Assembly: GCF_050624435.1 (NCBI RefSeq)
Contig: NC_134541.1
Span: 5,963,983-6,027,982, forward strand
Source: Tenrec ecaudatus
Lineage: Eukaryota; Chordata; Mammalia; Afrosoricida; Tenrecidae
Length of the DNA stretch: 64,000 bases
Direction: 5' to 3'
Shown: piece after piece, positions 43,830 through 55,623 of the stretch
Numbering within the stretch: the stretch's first letter is position 1
How the letters are laid out: the number at the start of each line of letters is the position of its first letter
Position numbers and translations under genes: made by a program
The notes under the pieces: generated by a model
What the model saw: the letters and a program-made list of their open reading frames with translations, nothing else
Told to the model about the DNA's origin: nothing
The model's database searches: none

Positions 43830-45930
43830 ACTGAAGCTACAGCTCAGTGAGAGGGACATGTCTGATCAGAGCACACGGGAACAAATGAAGGGGGAGGGGA
43901 AAAAGTGGATAACATCCTGGCCCACCAAGTCTTGAGGACAATATTTCCGCTCAGAACGCCAATGCACAGAGAGGACCATATGGCTGGCCCCACTATGAGA
44001 CACAGCATCCCTGACTGACCCATAGCCCTACAGGGGACAACACTAGAGATACAGTGTGGGATTTGCGTCCGATCTGATCTCACCACACCGAGTCAAAACA
44101 CTAAGGATGTGCAACAGAACAGCAAGGGGAACAGCAACGAAGTCCCCAGGAATACCAAAAATAGACTTTGGGACCAGGGCATGGCACCCCTTCAGACTCA
44201 ACCCGAAAACATTCCTAAAGGCCAAACAGTCCTTGAACTAACTACAGGCTTTTCTTTTTTGTTGTTGTCTTTTTTCTTGTCATTGGCTTTTTGTTGTTGT
44301 TGTTTTGTTTTATTTTGTTGCTTGGTTTTGCTCTGTCTTATTTTTGTGCATGTTAATATCTCCCCAGATCTGTCTAAATAAGATAGGCTGAACGAACAAT
44401 CTGGAGGAGAAAACAACAGGAGCGGTGGGGACATAGGGGAGTGAGAGGTGGAAGGGAAGTGGTGTTAACAAAACCAGAGACAAGGGAACAAGTGATCCAA
44501 ATCAGTGATAAGAAGGATGTAGGAGGCCTGGTAGGGCTTGATCAAGGGTAATGTAACTGAGAGGAATTACTGAAACCCAAATGAAGGTTGAACATGATAG
44601 TGGGACAAGAGAAAGTAAAAGGAAATAGAAGAAAGAATTAGCAGACAAAGGGCATATAAAGAGGTCCAAATAAAGGCACATACGTATGTAAATATATATA
44701 TGAGGATGAGGAATAGATCTATGTGCATATATTTATAGGTTTAGTTTTAAGATACCAGATGAACATTGAGCCTCCACTCAAGTACTCCCTCAATGCAAGA
44801 ATACTTTGTTCTATTAAACTGGCATTCCATGATATTCACCTTCCCAATATGATTGTTGAAGACAAATGGATGCATAAGCAAACATGGTAAAGAAAGCTGA
44901 TAGTGCCCAGCTATCAAAAGACATAGCATCGGGGATTTTAAAGGCTTGAAGGTAAACAAGTGGCCATATAGCTCAGAAGCAACAAAGCCCACATGGAAGA
45001 AGCACACCAGCCTGTGTGATCACGCGTCAAAAGAATGAGGTATCAAGCATCAAAGAACAAAAAATCAAATCATTGTGAACAAGGGGTAGTGCAAATTGGG
45101 CACCCAAGACCTATCTATAGGCAACTGGACATCCCCTCACAGAACAGTATCAGGGAGGAGACGAGCCAGACAGGGTGCAGTGTAGCAACAATGAAACATA
45201 CAACTTTTCTCTAGTTTAAAGTGACTAGACGTCCCGCTTTTGGTGGGACAGTCCAGATTTTTAACAATTTTTTCTGTGCCCTGTGGCGTTTTAAAAAAGT
45301 CCTGATTTTTGGAAAGAATGCACAAGCTAGGGTATACGGTTTTCGGCTGCCGTGTGGCTATTTCACCAGGATATGAGTTTTATCAATGGTATCTGTGTCC
45401 CGCTTTACCAGTGTTAAAATCTGATCACCTTACTCTAGTTCCTAAATGCTTCCTCCCCACCCACTATCATGAACCCATTTCTACCATACAAATCTGGCTA
45501 AACCAGTGGATGTACACTGGTACAGATAGGAACTGGAAACACAGTGAATCCAGGACAGATGATCCCCTCAAGACCAGTGGTGAGAGTGGCGATACTGGGA
45601 GGGTGGAGGAAAGGTGGGGTAGAAAAGGGGAACCGATTACAAGGATCTACATATAACCTCCCTGGGGGATCGACAGCAGAAAAGTGGGTGAAGGGAGACG
45701 TCGGACAATGTAAGAAATGACAAAATAATTTATGAGTTATGAAGAGCTCTGAGAGAAGGGGCAAAGGGGAGGGAGGGGGAAAATGAGCTGATATTAAGGG
45801 CTCAATTAGCAAATGTTTTGAGAATGATGATGGCAACAAATGTACAAATGTGCTTGACAAAATGGATGTATGTATGGATTGTGATAAGAGTTGTACGATC
45901 CCCCAATAAAATGATTAAATTAGAAAAAAA
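43830..45930 (+). mobile_element. Long LINE 3'-end copy
   Basis: A 2.1-kb plus copy, collinear with 322-2411 and extending slightly further 5'. It ends CCCCCAATAAAATGATTAAA. It contains a hAT MITE at 45217-45432. No reverse transcriptase domain is present. Confidence 0.7.
45217..45432. mobile_element. hAT-type MITE with perfect 8-bp TSD
   Basis: 216 bp between two copies of CTCTAGTT (45209-45216 and 45433-45440). Terminal inverted repeats read TAAAGTGACTAGA and, on the complement, TAAGGTGATCAGA. The continuous host LINE sequence is visible in the other LINE copies. It is not SPIN, and I do not recognise the family by name. Confidence 0.8.
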
Positions 45931-46051
45931 TCCAGAGAACACAAGTAGACTTGACAACTCTGACTTGACTGAGGACAGTGGGAGAGCACACGATCCCTGT
46001 GAAGACACCTGGCTTTAGAGCCCATAATAAAGGGTCTAGCAGCATCTAATT

Positions 46052-46249
46052 CAGCCATTCTCAACCTGGGGGTCATGACCCCTTTGGGGATGAACGACTC
46101 TTTCACAGGGATTGCTTAATATATCCTGCATATCAGATATTTATATAATGTTTCATAACTAGCAAAATTAAAGTTATGAAGTAGCAATGAAAATAATTTT
46201 ATGGTTGGGGGTCACCACAACATGAGGAACATCAGGTTGAGAACCACTG
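46052..46249 (+). mobile_element. SPIN-type hAT MITE
   Basis: 198 bp with ends CAGCCATTCTCAACC and GAGAACCACTG, opposite in orientation to the unit 2 copy at 16282. Flanking octamers ATCTAATT and ATTCAATA agree at five positions. It sits about 50 bp from the paralogous position of the unit 2 SPIN insertion, so the two are independent events. Confidence 0.8.
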
Positions 46250-46334
46250 ATTCAATAGCTTTTCCATCCCACAGGTCCTGGGTACCTGAAAACAAGAGGC
46301 TTTCCTAAGAGGCATGACATCGTCACTCCCACAG

Positions 46335-46489
46335 GCAACAGAAATCCACCAGGAGATGAAGTAATACACAGCTGGTCTGTCACAGAATTCCCAGGCAGCC
46401 ACTGCATTGACTGGGTTCATTACGTGTCCTGGGCCTTATACTCGGTGAAAGCAGGCCTGGAAGACCTTGGCTTGAAGGGACAAGAAAAT
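46335..46489 (+). other. Probable 5' UTR of the ATG exon, unit 3 gene
   Basis: Follows the acceptor CACTCCCACAG and is conserved with 16598-16744. The exon start needs transcript data. Confidence 0.4.
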
Positions 46490-46517
46490 ATGGACACCGG
46501 GAAGAAGCCTGCAAAAG
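46490..46517 (+). CDS. ZNF343: Coding exon 1 (unit 3)
   Basis: ATG exon of 28 nt with donor G|GTGAGAG, coding MDTGKKPAK plus one base. Borders and phase are identical to 16745-16772. Confidence 0.72.
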
Positions 46518-49500
46518 GTGAGAGTTGCTGAGAATTTGGGGGGTGAAGAGGGGACCTAGGCTCCAGATTCAGGTGAGAACCCTGTAGAGGCCACAGTGGA
46601 GTACAGTTGTTCAGTTTGTCCTCCGATAATCAGAACTACTGACAGCAATTGTGGTGTTCTTTCTCACGACTTCTCTTTGTTTCCTTAGGTTTGTCTTCCA
46701 ATGAGAGTCACTGCTCCCAAGAGCAAACACAGAAGCCCCAATCACTGGTGAGTTGGAATCACCTCATTTTCTCTGAATTGCTGGTTTGGCTTATTTCCAG
46801 ACAATAGGCCTATCTACTCTGTCTTTGGGTATTTACATATTTCGTGTCTGCGTGCCTTATTAGTCATTTTTGCAGTTTATTTTTGGTCTTGGGAAATATA
46901 CCCAAGGTTAATATTACAAATCCTTGGGAACTCTTAAGAAAAATATTTTTTAAAACTGAAATTATTTATATATTTTCATGTGCTACTAACTAAAGCCTAC
47001 ATCACTGATGCTGAGTTGATTGCTATGCACCGTGATCTTATAGGACAGGGTTGAACTGTTTCTGCACATTCTGAGACTGTAAATCTTTAAGAGTATTAAA
47101 AATCTCATCTTTCTCCTTCAGCGTGGCCAGTGGTTTGAATTACTGAACTTGCGGTAATAAGCTACTACACCTCCAGAGCACCTTAAGATATGCTGTGCTT
47201 CTGTGTATATAATCATCCTATGAACTACATACTGGGCTGCTTTTCGCTTTCTTTTCTTTTTAAATGTAATAGTTTTATTGACCTATCTTACACAATCTAA
47301 TAAATCCATTCACTATCAATTGTTGTTAAATCCCATCCAGTGAGGTTATAGCATCAATGCTGTCAGTTACCCATCCCCTCCTGTGCTCCTTCCCGTGCCC
47401 AGAGGGAACCATTACTCCTGTAACTATGGACGGTTGGCTGTCTTACCTGTCACGTACTAATGCATAATCATTTTTTGGGTAATCTTCAATATACAAATGA
47501 ACATGTGGAAATCTAACTTGATTAAAGAGGTTAAAAAAAGTGAAAACCATAATAGAAAGGGGGGATATTAAAGAATTAGAGGATAGTTTTGTAGTCTTCA
47601 GTACCATACTGCACCCTGAATTTATCATCCATTCTGAGAGGGACTGTGTCCTTTCTGAGAGGGACTGCACAATTATCTTGCAGGTGGGTTTTGGGTCTCC
47701 ACCACCTCCATGTGCTTTCACATTAATTTGGTTGCTTGTTTTTTTTTTTTACTTGATGGCAGTGGTTTTCAGTTTTATTTGAGGATCTATATATTTCTTT
47801 TTTTTTAACATTTTATTAGGGGCTCACACAACTCTTATCACAATCCATACATATACATACTTCAATTGTATAAAGCACATCTATACAGTCTTTGCCCTAG
47901 TCATTTTTAAAGCATTTGCTCTCCACTTAAGCCCTTGGCATCAGGTCTTCGTTTTTTTCCCCCTCCCTCCCCGCTCCCACTTCCCTCATGAGCCCTTGAT
48001 AATTTATAAATTATTGTTTTGTCATATCTTGCCCTATGTGGAGTCTCCCTTCACCCCCTTCTCTGTTGTCTGTCCCCCAGGGAGGAGGTCACATGTAAAT
48101 CCTTGTAATCAGTTCCCCCTTTCCAACCCACTCACCCTCTACTCTCCCAGCATTGCCCCTCACACCCCTGGTCCTGAAGGTATCATCCACCCTGGATTCC
48201 CTGTGTCTCCAGCTCCTATATGCACCTGTGTACAACTTCTGCTCTATCCAGACTTGCAAGGTAAAATTCGGATCATGGTAGTTGGCGGGGAGGAAGCATC
48301 CAGGGTCTGGGGGAAAGCTGTATTCTTCATCGGTGCTACATCGCACCCTGACTGACTCATCTCCTCCCCTAGACCCCTCAGAGTACTCAGTTCTTGTACT
48401 GAGGCAAGATTTAAGTAGAAGCCCTAAGTTCCATCTACTTCCTTGTTGTGAGTGCAAAATATATATACCACCCCCCTCTTATCCCACTATTATATTCACC
48501 CATCATTCATTTCTCATGACTTCCTCCCAGATACAAATCAATTGAACAAATATGACCCAAAAAGCTGCATCTTCCTCAATGTCAATTTTAGAAAACTTAT
48601 TATTTTCTGTACCCATCATTCTCTCCCTGTTCACCTCCACTTGCCTCCCCTCCCTGGACCCATCTGTTCAGTTGCTGTATCCATAAGATTTTCTATCCTG
48701 TATATCTTGTATAGGGAAACATCAAACAAAAAGATAACAAACAAACCCACAAAAAAGAAAAACCAAAAGTTTAATAGGGATCCTGACATAGAACAGATGT
48801 ATATCTGTGTTATATGTAGAGAAAGACGGATGTTATAAACCATTCGTCCTGACCCCATTTCTTTCAAGCTGACCTATCCCTGGTCCTGCTTATCTAAGAA
48901 CACATACACTTTTAGTCTTCATCCATCTTGTCTGAAAGGTGAGCATTCTATGAGACCACATTGCTGTTCCCGCGGTCAGGGATCGAACATTCTAATGCCT
49001 TCCCGTTATACCTATAGACTTTCCATGTGGCCCCTGTAAGCAAGACCCCACTAGTTCAGATGGGGTGCCATGTGCTGCCCCCTCTCCAAGTCCGAAGTCG
49101 GATCAGAATTCTTGGGGGGACTTGGTATCTTTGCTCCCATCACTGGTCTGTTGCACTCCTCCCTTGGTTGCTCCCAGGTCGGCAGGTCAGCTGGCCTCTC
49201 TCCTGACACTGTATCTTCAGGGTCATCTTCTGCAGCAGGGTCATCTAGGGAGAGATGTCAGTTCTCGAGCTTTTTGCTTTTTTATTTATTTTTTTATTAA
49301 TTAATTTTTTAAAAGAGTTCAGTTTGGTTTATTGAACATGTTACAAAAGAGGGTTTAGTCAAAAAAACCAAAACCCATGTCATCATCAGATTCTTCAGAC
49401 TCTTCTTTCTTGGCTTCCACTCTCTTCTCCTCAGCTGGGGCAGCAGTGGTGGCAGGTGCAGGTCCTCCGGCTGGTGCAGCACCAGCAACTGGGGCAGGAC

Positions 49501-52500
49501 CACCAGCCCCAACATTACAGATGAGGCTCCCAATGTTGACGTTGGCCAGAGCCTTGGCAAACAGGCCGGGCCAGAAGGGCTCCACATTGACCCCGGCGGC
49601 CTTAATAAGGGCGTTGATCTTGTCCTCTGTGATGGTCACCTAGTCGTCGTGCAGGATGAGGGCCAAGTAGATGCAGGCGATCTCGGAGATGGAGGCCATG
49701 GTGCTGGAGTCCTGGGCTGGCGCTGCCCGGCGTGGTGCTAGTCGCCGGATGAAGTGAGGGACTCACCGCAACGTGGCCTTAGCTTCCTCGGAAGGACCGA
49801 GCACCTTAACGGCAGCTGAGGGAAAAAAGCTTTTTGCTTTTTAATGATTGATCTATTGAAACAGCATAAATACACAACTTAATAATCAGAAATATGTCAG
49901 GTACCTTCATGTAGTTTCAACAGGCATCTAAAAAGGGCAATCTTAATGGCAGGAATACGATCCAGTGTCAACAAACATAATATCAGAACATCCAATTTTC
50001 CACTTTGCTGTTCACTTCTGGCACCAGCTGCCTACCCAGGACTGCTTTCTATGATTCTCCACAACTCATTCTCCATGACACCGAGTCCGACTCACAGCAT
50101 GGAGCATAGCAGGCTCCCAGTGAACTCTGATCGTGGGAGTTGGTGCTGTTTTGCTGCATTGATTCCTTATTCATTCTAGGAGCCAGTTACAATCCAGGAT
50201 GTCACTGTGCTTTTCTCGGAGGCAGAATGGAAGACACTGAGCTCTGAGCAGAAGACCCTGTACAGAGACGTGATGCTGGAAATTTACAGGACTCTGCTCT
50301 CCATGGGTGAGGACGTGCTGCTTTCTCTTTTTTACCTCTGCACATATTTATTGGGCACCTACTGTGTGCTAAAGAATGAGCCCTAGAGCTACTCACCAAA
50401 CCAGGGTTTTGGACATTATCTTTATGAATTATATTATGCTAGCTGATTCAGTTGTCCACTTACCATGGGGACAAATTTAACCCCTTTAATTAGGTGAACC
50501 AATCCAGTGAGTTATTTGGATAGTATGTCTAGAAAGTCTCCACAATAATGTCCCCGTGTGCTTTAGTACATACATGAAGACATATGCAGCACACAAACAT
50601 GTTTGGGCATGTGCCATCCTATATACATGTATGCATACATAGCTACCTATGTTGGTCTCATTTTGAGGATAAGCTGTTGAACAGCATGGGTTTGATCTTT
50701 GCTGTTGGGTCATAGACTATAAAGTGCCGCCCTGTAATTGCAATGCCGCCTGCAGGGGTTAACTATTGAACTGTGTTAAGGACGTGTATAGAGCCTCCTG
50801 AGCAAATGGAGTGTTTGCAGAGGAGAGTGGTGGTACTAGTGGTCATTTATCTGTGGAGAAGGAGCCCTGGGGGCACTGTACAGAATTGTGCTAACTGCAA
50901 GGACAGCAGTTCAAACTCATCAGCCATGCCCACGGAGAAAGATGAGGTGAGGCTCTCCCCTGCTCCCATAAAGATTTACAGCCCCAGACACCCTAAATAG
51001 TGTTACTTTGAGTCCAGTTCACACTGTAGTAGTGAGTTTGTGTTAACTGCAGGTAGTCCCACAGAGGTATTTTTCCAGAGAGGAAGCAGCAGTAGGAAAA
51101 AAGAAGAGAGAAACGCAAAGGGGACAAGGAACCTCCGAGATGACAGTGAGAGACCAGGCAATGGCTCAGTGACAGAGACAACAGTCCCAGGTCTGAAATG
51201 TTCATGTGCAAGTTAGTGCGGATGTTCAGCAGGGCCAAGCAGAGGATTTTCCTCTGGGGGCTGACAGGACACCCGCACTGTGGAGAGGAGCTGAGAGAGC
51301 CGATGCACTGAAGCAGGAAGACTCTGCCTACATGTCTCCTGATCCCTTAATCCACCACCATCTGGTCTGGGAGCTCTGGCCATTGCAAGGAATTGCCAGC
51401 CCTAGAGGAGAAGTAGACTGTTCCATGGAGAGGATGACTACTCTCCGAATTGATTTAAAAGTTGGAGGTTGTCCTCGTGCACACTCCCTCAGTACAGTAG
51501 CACCTTGCCCAGCTAAATGGTCATTCCATGATACCCACCTTCCTGACATTATCACTGAAAACAGACGTGTGCATAAGCAAACGTGGTGAAGAAAGCTGAT
51601 GGTGCCCGGCTATCAAAAAGATATAGCATCTGGGGGCTTGAAGGCTTGAAGGCAAACAAGTGGCCATCTAGCTCGGAAGCAACAAAGCCCACAGAGAAGA
51701 AACACACAGCCTAAGTGAATACAACGTGTTGAACGGACCAGGTAGCAGACATCAAGGAACAAAAACCATCGTGTTATCACCTTCCTCACATAAACGCTGA
51801 AGACGAATGTGTGCATAAGTAAGTGTGGTGAAGAAGGCTGATGGTGCCTGGCTATTGAGAGAGATAGCATCTGGGAACTTAAAGGCTTGAAAGTAAACAA
51901 GCGGCCATCTAACCCAGAAGCAACAAAGCCCACATGGAAGCAGCACACCAACATGTGTGATCATGAAGGGCCGAGGGGACCAGGTTTCAAACAACAAAGG
52001 CGGGGGAAAAAAAATCACATTACCGTGAATGAGGGGAGTGCGTGATGGGGACCCAATGCCCATCTGTAAACAGCTGGACATCCCTTGCAGATGGGTAGTG
52101 GGGAGGAGATGAGTCACTCAGGGTTCAGTGTAGCAACAATGAAACTTAAAACCTTCCTCTAGTTCTTGAACGCTTCCTCCCCCCTAATTATCATGATCCC
52201 AATTCTGCCTTGCCGACCTGGTTAGACCAGAGGATGCACATCGGTGCAGTAGGAATCTGGAAACACAGGGAATCTAGGACTCTAGGACGGATGAATCCCT
52301 CAGGACCAGTGGTGAGAGTGGCGACACCAGAAAGGAAGGGGCTGTAGAAAGGGAGAACCGATCTCGGGGATCTATGTGTAACCTCCTCTCTGGGGGATGG
52401 GCAACGGGAAGGTGGGTGAGGGGAGACGCTGGGCAGTGTAAGGTAAGATAAAATAATTTATAAACTATTAAGGGTTCGTGGAGGGGGGGTGAAGCGGGGG

Positions 52501-55500
52501 GGGGGGAGAGGAAGGGAAAAAAAGGAAAATGAGCTGATTCCAGGAACCCAAGTGGAAGACGAATTTTGAGAATGATGAGGGCAACGAATGTATAAGGGTG
52601 CTTTACTCAATTGATGTATGTATGGATTGTGATAAGAGTTGTATGAGCCCCAATAAAATGATTTATTTTTAAAAAAACAGCAAAAAAAAAAGTTGGAGGT
52701 TGAAGGTAGGACTGACTGCCATGCATGTCAATCAGCAATGGGCTGACCCTGATCATCTTTCACTCAAAGGTGGGCAGATTCAAGTGCTACATCTCTGCCA
52801 TTTTCACACACAGACTGTCTCCTGTATTTGAAGCCCACCAGATTGAATGACTTTATATTTTCTCAATCCCTCTTTATAAAAAGAAAAGCCATGAAGATTT
52901 CTACATAGTTCACAGAACTGTTATTTCCAAGTAATAGCAAAATGGTCGGGGCAGAATATATCACTGAGTGCCTATGGCTTAGAAGGATGGAGGAGGAGGA
53001 GGAGGAGGCCACCTGCAGGAGAAGCTGTTTATAGAGCAGAAACAGTATCTGATCCTTCCTTGAGAAATTCTGGGGGGGTGGGGGAAGAGAAATTCTGATA
53101 AGCTTGACATGTTGCAAAGTTTTCCTGTGTGGGTTATCTGGATTACAGTAATTAAATCCACTGTCATCTAGTTGATACCTCCTCATAGTGACCCTATAGA
53201 ACTTGGTAGATCTGATCATAGTTTCCCAGCCTGTACATTTCTAGAGAAGCAGACCGCCACACTATTCTACCGTGGAGCTATTGGTGGGTTTGGTCCATCA
53301 TCTGTTGGCTTGCAGTCCAGGGCTTTAACCACTGCCCCACCTAGAGTACTTCTGGATTGCAAAAAGAAGGATAGTTGATAAAAATGGAACGAGTGACCAG
53401 TTAGTGAGACACAGATTGAGTTGGATCTATTGTGAATGACAAATGTGAGTATAGGATTGTTGTTGGCTGCCGTTGAGAGGATTCCAACTCCTAGTGAGAA
53501 GATATGTTCACAAGGTGGATTAGCACAGCTCCTGAGGGTCTTCAAACCTATGGCCCTCTAGTTGCAGACTGTTAGGAAATCACTAGGCCCATCTTCTGAA
53601 CCATCACCCTTTCATCTAGTAGTCGAATGTATAAGTATGTGTATGTGTGAGAGAGAGAGGCTTTCATGGCACGCCAGCAGTGAGATACTGCCAGTCATAA
53701 ACATAGGTATCACTGTCCAGGCCTTTAACACTTACTCATAGCTGCTCTCATAGAAAATTCTCTTCTGCAGAACCAACATCAGAAGCTCACCCTACTTCCT
53801 CCTGCCTCCTGGATTTCCCCTGTCAGCAGTTCCTCAGACAGCATGTGCTTCAGATCTTTCCAGACTCGTGTTCAGAGAATCACTTCCTTCCCGAAGATAA
53901 CAGCACAGGGCAGCCAGAACATCAGGATTCTGTTCAGAACTGCAGGAGTGAAAACACAGGACAACGAGAGAGAGAAGTCTCCAAACTCTTGTGTGGGAGC
54001 ACAGGGGAAAGAGAGACGTCAAGGGTTTTATCCAGTTCAGCCTGGGGAAGGTCAGCAAGCCCCAGAGAAGGCAGCACAGGAGTGGGAATGGAGGCCCACT
54101 CTGCTCAAAGGGGGAAAAACCATGTGGAATCAGACAAGGGTTTGAAGGGCTTAGAAACCTCAACATTTGGAGTAATGGCTTATAGAGAGGGTAGCCTGAG
54201 ATCAAGCATCACAAACCAGAGGATCCCTTCCCAGGACAAGTCACATTCTTACAGTGAGTGTTGCCAAGGCCTTACCCAGAAGTCCTTCTTCCTTTGGCAA
54301 CAAAGGGCACGCTCAGATGAGAATCCTGATGTGTGTAAGGAGTTTCAGCCAGGCTATAACCTCAAGTCAACTCTCATCACATGCCAGAGGACTCAAGCAG
54401 GTGAGAGACCCCATGCATGTAATGAGTGTGGACCAGACTTTAGTGTTAGGCCAACTCTCATTACACATCAGAGGACACACTCAGGGCAGAAGCCATGTGA
54501 ATGCACAGAATGTTCACAAGGCTTTACCTGCAAATCAGCTGTCATCAGACACCAGAGGATACACTCAGGGGAGAAACCACATGTGTGTAAGGAGTGTGGA
54601 CAAGGCTTTTGGGAAAAGTCAGATCTCATCAAACACCAGGGGACATACTCAGGTGAGAAACCTTATCTGTGTAAGAAATGTGGGCTAGGCATTAGCCAAA
54701 AGGCAGATCTCATCAAACACCCGAGGACACATTCATGTGAGAAACCTTACTTGTGTAAGGAATGTGGGCGAGGGTTTTCCTGGAAATCAAATCTCAGCAC
54801 CCACCAGAGGACACACTCAGGGAGGAAACCAAATGTGTGTAAGGATTGTGGGCGAGGGTTTAGCCAAAAGGCATATCTCATCAAACACCAATGGACACAC
54901 TCAGGTCAGAAACCTCATGTGTGCAAGGAGTGTGGACAAGGCTTTAGCCAACAGTCACATCTTAAAAGACACCTGAGGAAACACTCAGGGGAGAAGCCAC
55001 ATGTGTGTAAGGAGTGTGGGCGAGGCTTTAGCCAACAGTCACATCTTAAAAGACACCAGAGAATACACTCAGGGGAGAAGCCACATCTGTGCAAGGAGTG
55101 TGGGCGAGCCTTTAGCCAGCAGTCAAATCTCAAAACACACCAGAGGATACACTCAGGGGAGAAACCACATGTGTGTAAGGAATGTGGGCGAGACTTCAGA
55201 GCCAAGTCAACTCTCATCACACACCAGAGGACACACTCAGGGGAGAAGCCACATGTGTGCAAGGAGTGTAGGCAAGGCTTTATCCACAAGTCAAATCTCA
55301 TCACACACCAGAGGACACATTCAGGAGAGAAACCTTACATGTGTAAGGAGTGTGGGCAGGGCTTTAGCCAACAGTCGCATCTCAATGCACACCAGAGGAT
55401 ACACTCAGGGGAGAAACCTCATGTGTGTAAGGAGTGTGGGCGAGCCTTTAGCTGGAAGTCAGATCTCATCAAACACCAGAGGATACACTCGGGGGAGAAG

Positions 55501-55623
55501 CCACATGTGTGCAAGGAGTGTGGGCGAGGCTTTAGCCGAAAGTCAACTCTCATCAAACATCAAAGGGTACACTCTTTCTCCCTAGAGGCAGGCCACACGC
55601 TGTCTGCTTCACCTTCCTGTTGA
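46490..55623 (+). CDS. ZNF343: ZNF343-like KRAB zinc-finger gene, unit 3 (four coding exons)
   Basis: Exons 46490-46517, 46689-46747, 50180-50306 and 53771-55623 join in frame through GT...AG borders into 688 codons. Expected role: nuclear, DNA-binding KRAB repressor. KRAB-A is at residues about 32-71, the ZNF343-type spacer at 72-257, a decayed finger at 258-285 and 14 fingers from 286. Unlike unit 2, KRAB-A keeps YRDVMLE. The CpG island at 40400-41110 is the likely promoter, making this the best candidate for the functional gene. A transposable element supplies the C-terminus. Introns 2 and 3 (3.4 and 3.5 kb) hold LINEs, an AfroSINE and an RPLP1 pseudogene. Orthology to ZNF343 versus lineage-specific paralogy cannot be settled from this window alone. 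Confidence 0.82.
46689..46747 (+). CDS. ZNF343: Coding exon 2 (unit 3)
   Basis: A 59-nt exon, acceptor TTTCCTTAG and donor CTG|GTGAGT. It codes [20 protein letters not shown] across the junction. Confidence 0.72.
47250..49267 (-). mobile_element. Nested LINE-derived sequence in unit 3 intron 2
   Basis: Outer minus-oriented LINE sequence at 47250-47790 and 48380-49267, with a second common-family LINE 3' copy at about 47795-48380 nested in it. The outer insertion sits between GCTTTTCGCTTT (about 47240) and GCTTTTTGCTTT, a likely target duplication. Its right part is shared with unit 1 (4084-5040) and absent from unit 2. Confidence 0.55.
49283..49827 (-). pseudogene. RPLP1: RPLP1 processed pseudogene
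   Basis: An intronless copy of the acidic ribosomal stalk protein P1 mRNA, bounded by the 15-bp direct repeat AGCTTTTTGCTTTTT (49268-49282 and 49828-49842). ATG lies at 49697-49699. TAG replaces a glutamate codon at 49640-49642, about 20 codons in. The rest stays open through the alanine-rich hinge to the acidic ending [14 protein letters not shown] (LFD in the family), with a stop at 49355. A GC-rich 5' UTR is retained. The early stop makes full-length product impossible. Confidence 0.9.
50180..50306 (+). CDS. ZNF343: KRAB-A exon (unit 3)
   Basis: 127 nt, acceptor CATTCTAG and donor G|GTGAGG. It encodes a complete KRAB-A box with [13 protein letters not shown] and a final LLSMG. It differs from unit 2 at only a few codons. 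No KRAB-B exon was found between it and the finger exon. Confidence 0.87.
51472..52687 (+). mobile_element. LINE 3'-end copy with 15-bp TSD
   Basis: Flanked by AAAAGTTGGAGGTTG at 51457-51471 and 52688-52702. The unit 2 intron shows the empty site at about 27365-27380. It has an internal tandem duplication of the AAGAAAGCTGATGGTGCC segment and ends CCCCAATAAAATGATTTATT. Confidence 0.8.
53771..55623 (+). CDS. ZNF343: Zinc-finger exon, unit 3 ZNF343-like gene
   Basis: Acceptor TCTTCTGCAG and stop TGA at 55621-55623. The spacer is followed by one decayed finger (54328-54411; second Cys replaced by Phe, His sites lost), then 14 fingers of 84 bp from 54412. Contact residues at -1, 2, 3 and 6: VPTT, CSAR, ESDK, QADK, WSNT, QAYK, QSHR, QSHR, QSNT, ASTT, HSNT, QSHA, WSDK, RSTK. 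Finger 3 has Tyr for its last His (HQGTY). Fingers 7 and 8 share the same contacts and look like a recent duplication. The last 16 residues ([16 protein letters not shown]) come from a transposable element. Confidence 0.88.

Noticed and set aside
54254-55585. Shifted-frame frames of 79-194 codons within the unit 3 exon
   Set aside because: Same explanation on the plus strand: periodic codon content keeps alternative frames open. No homology to a known protein.
54412-55585. CRISPR-like array (regular direct repeats)
   Set aside because: The 84-bp periodicity is the zinc-finger codon unit in a mammalian exon. There are no unique spacers.
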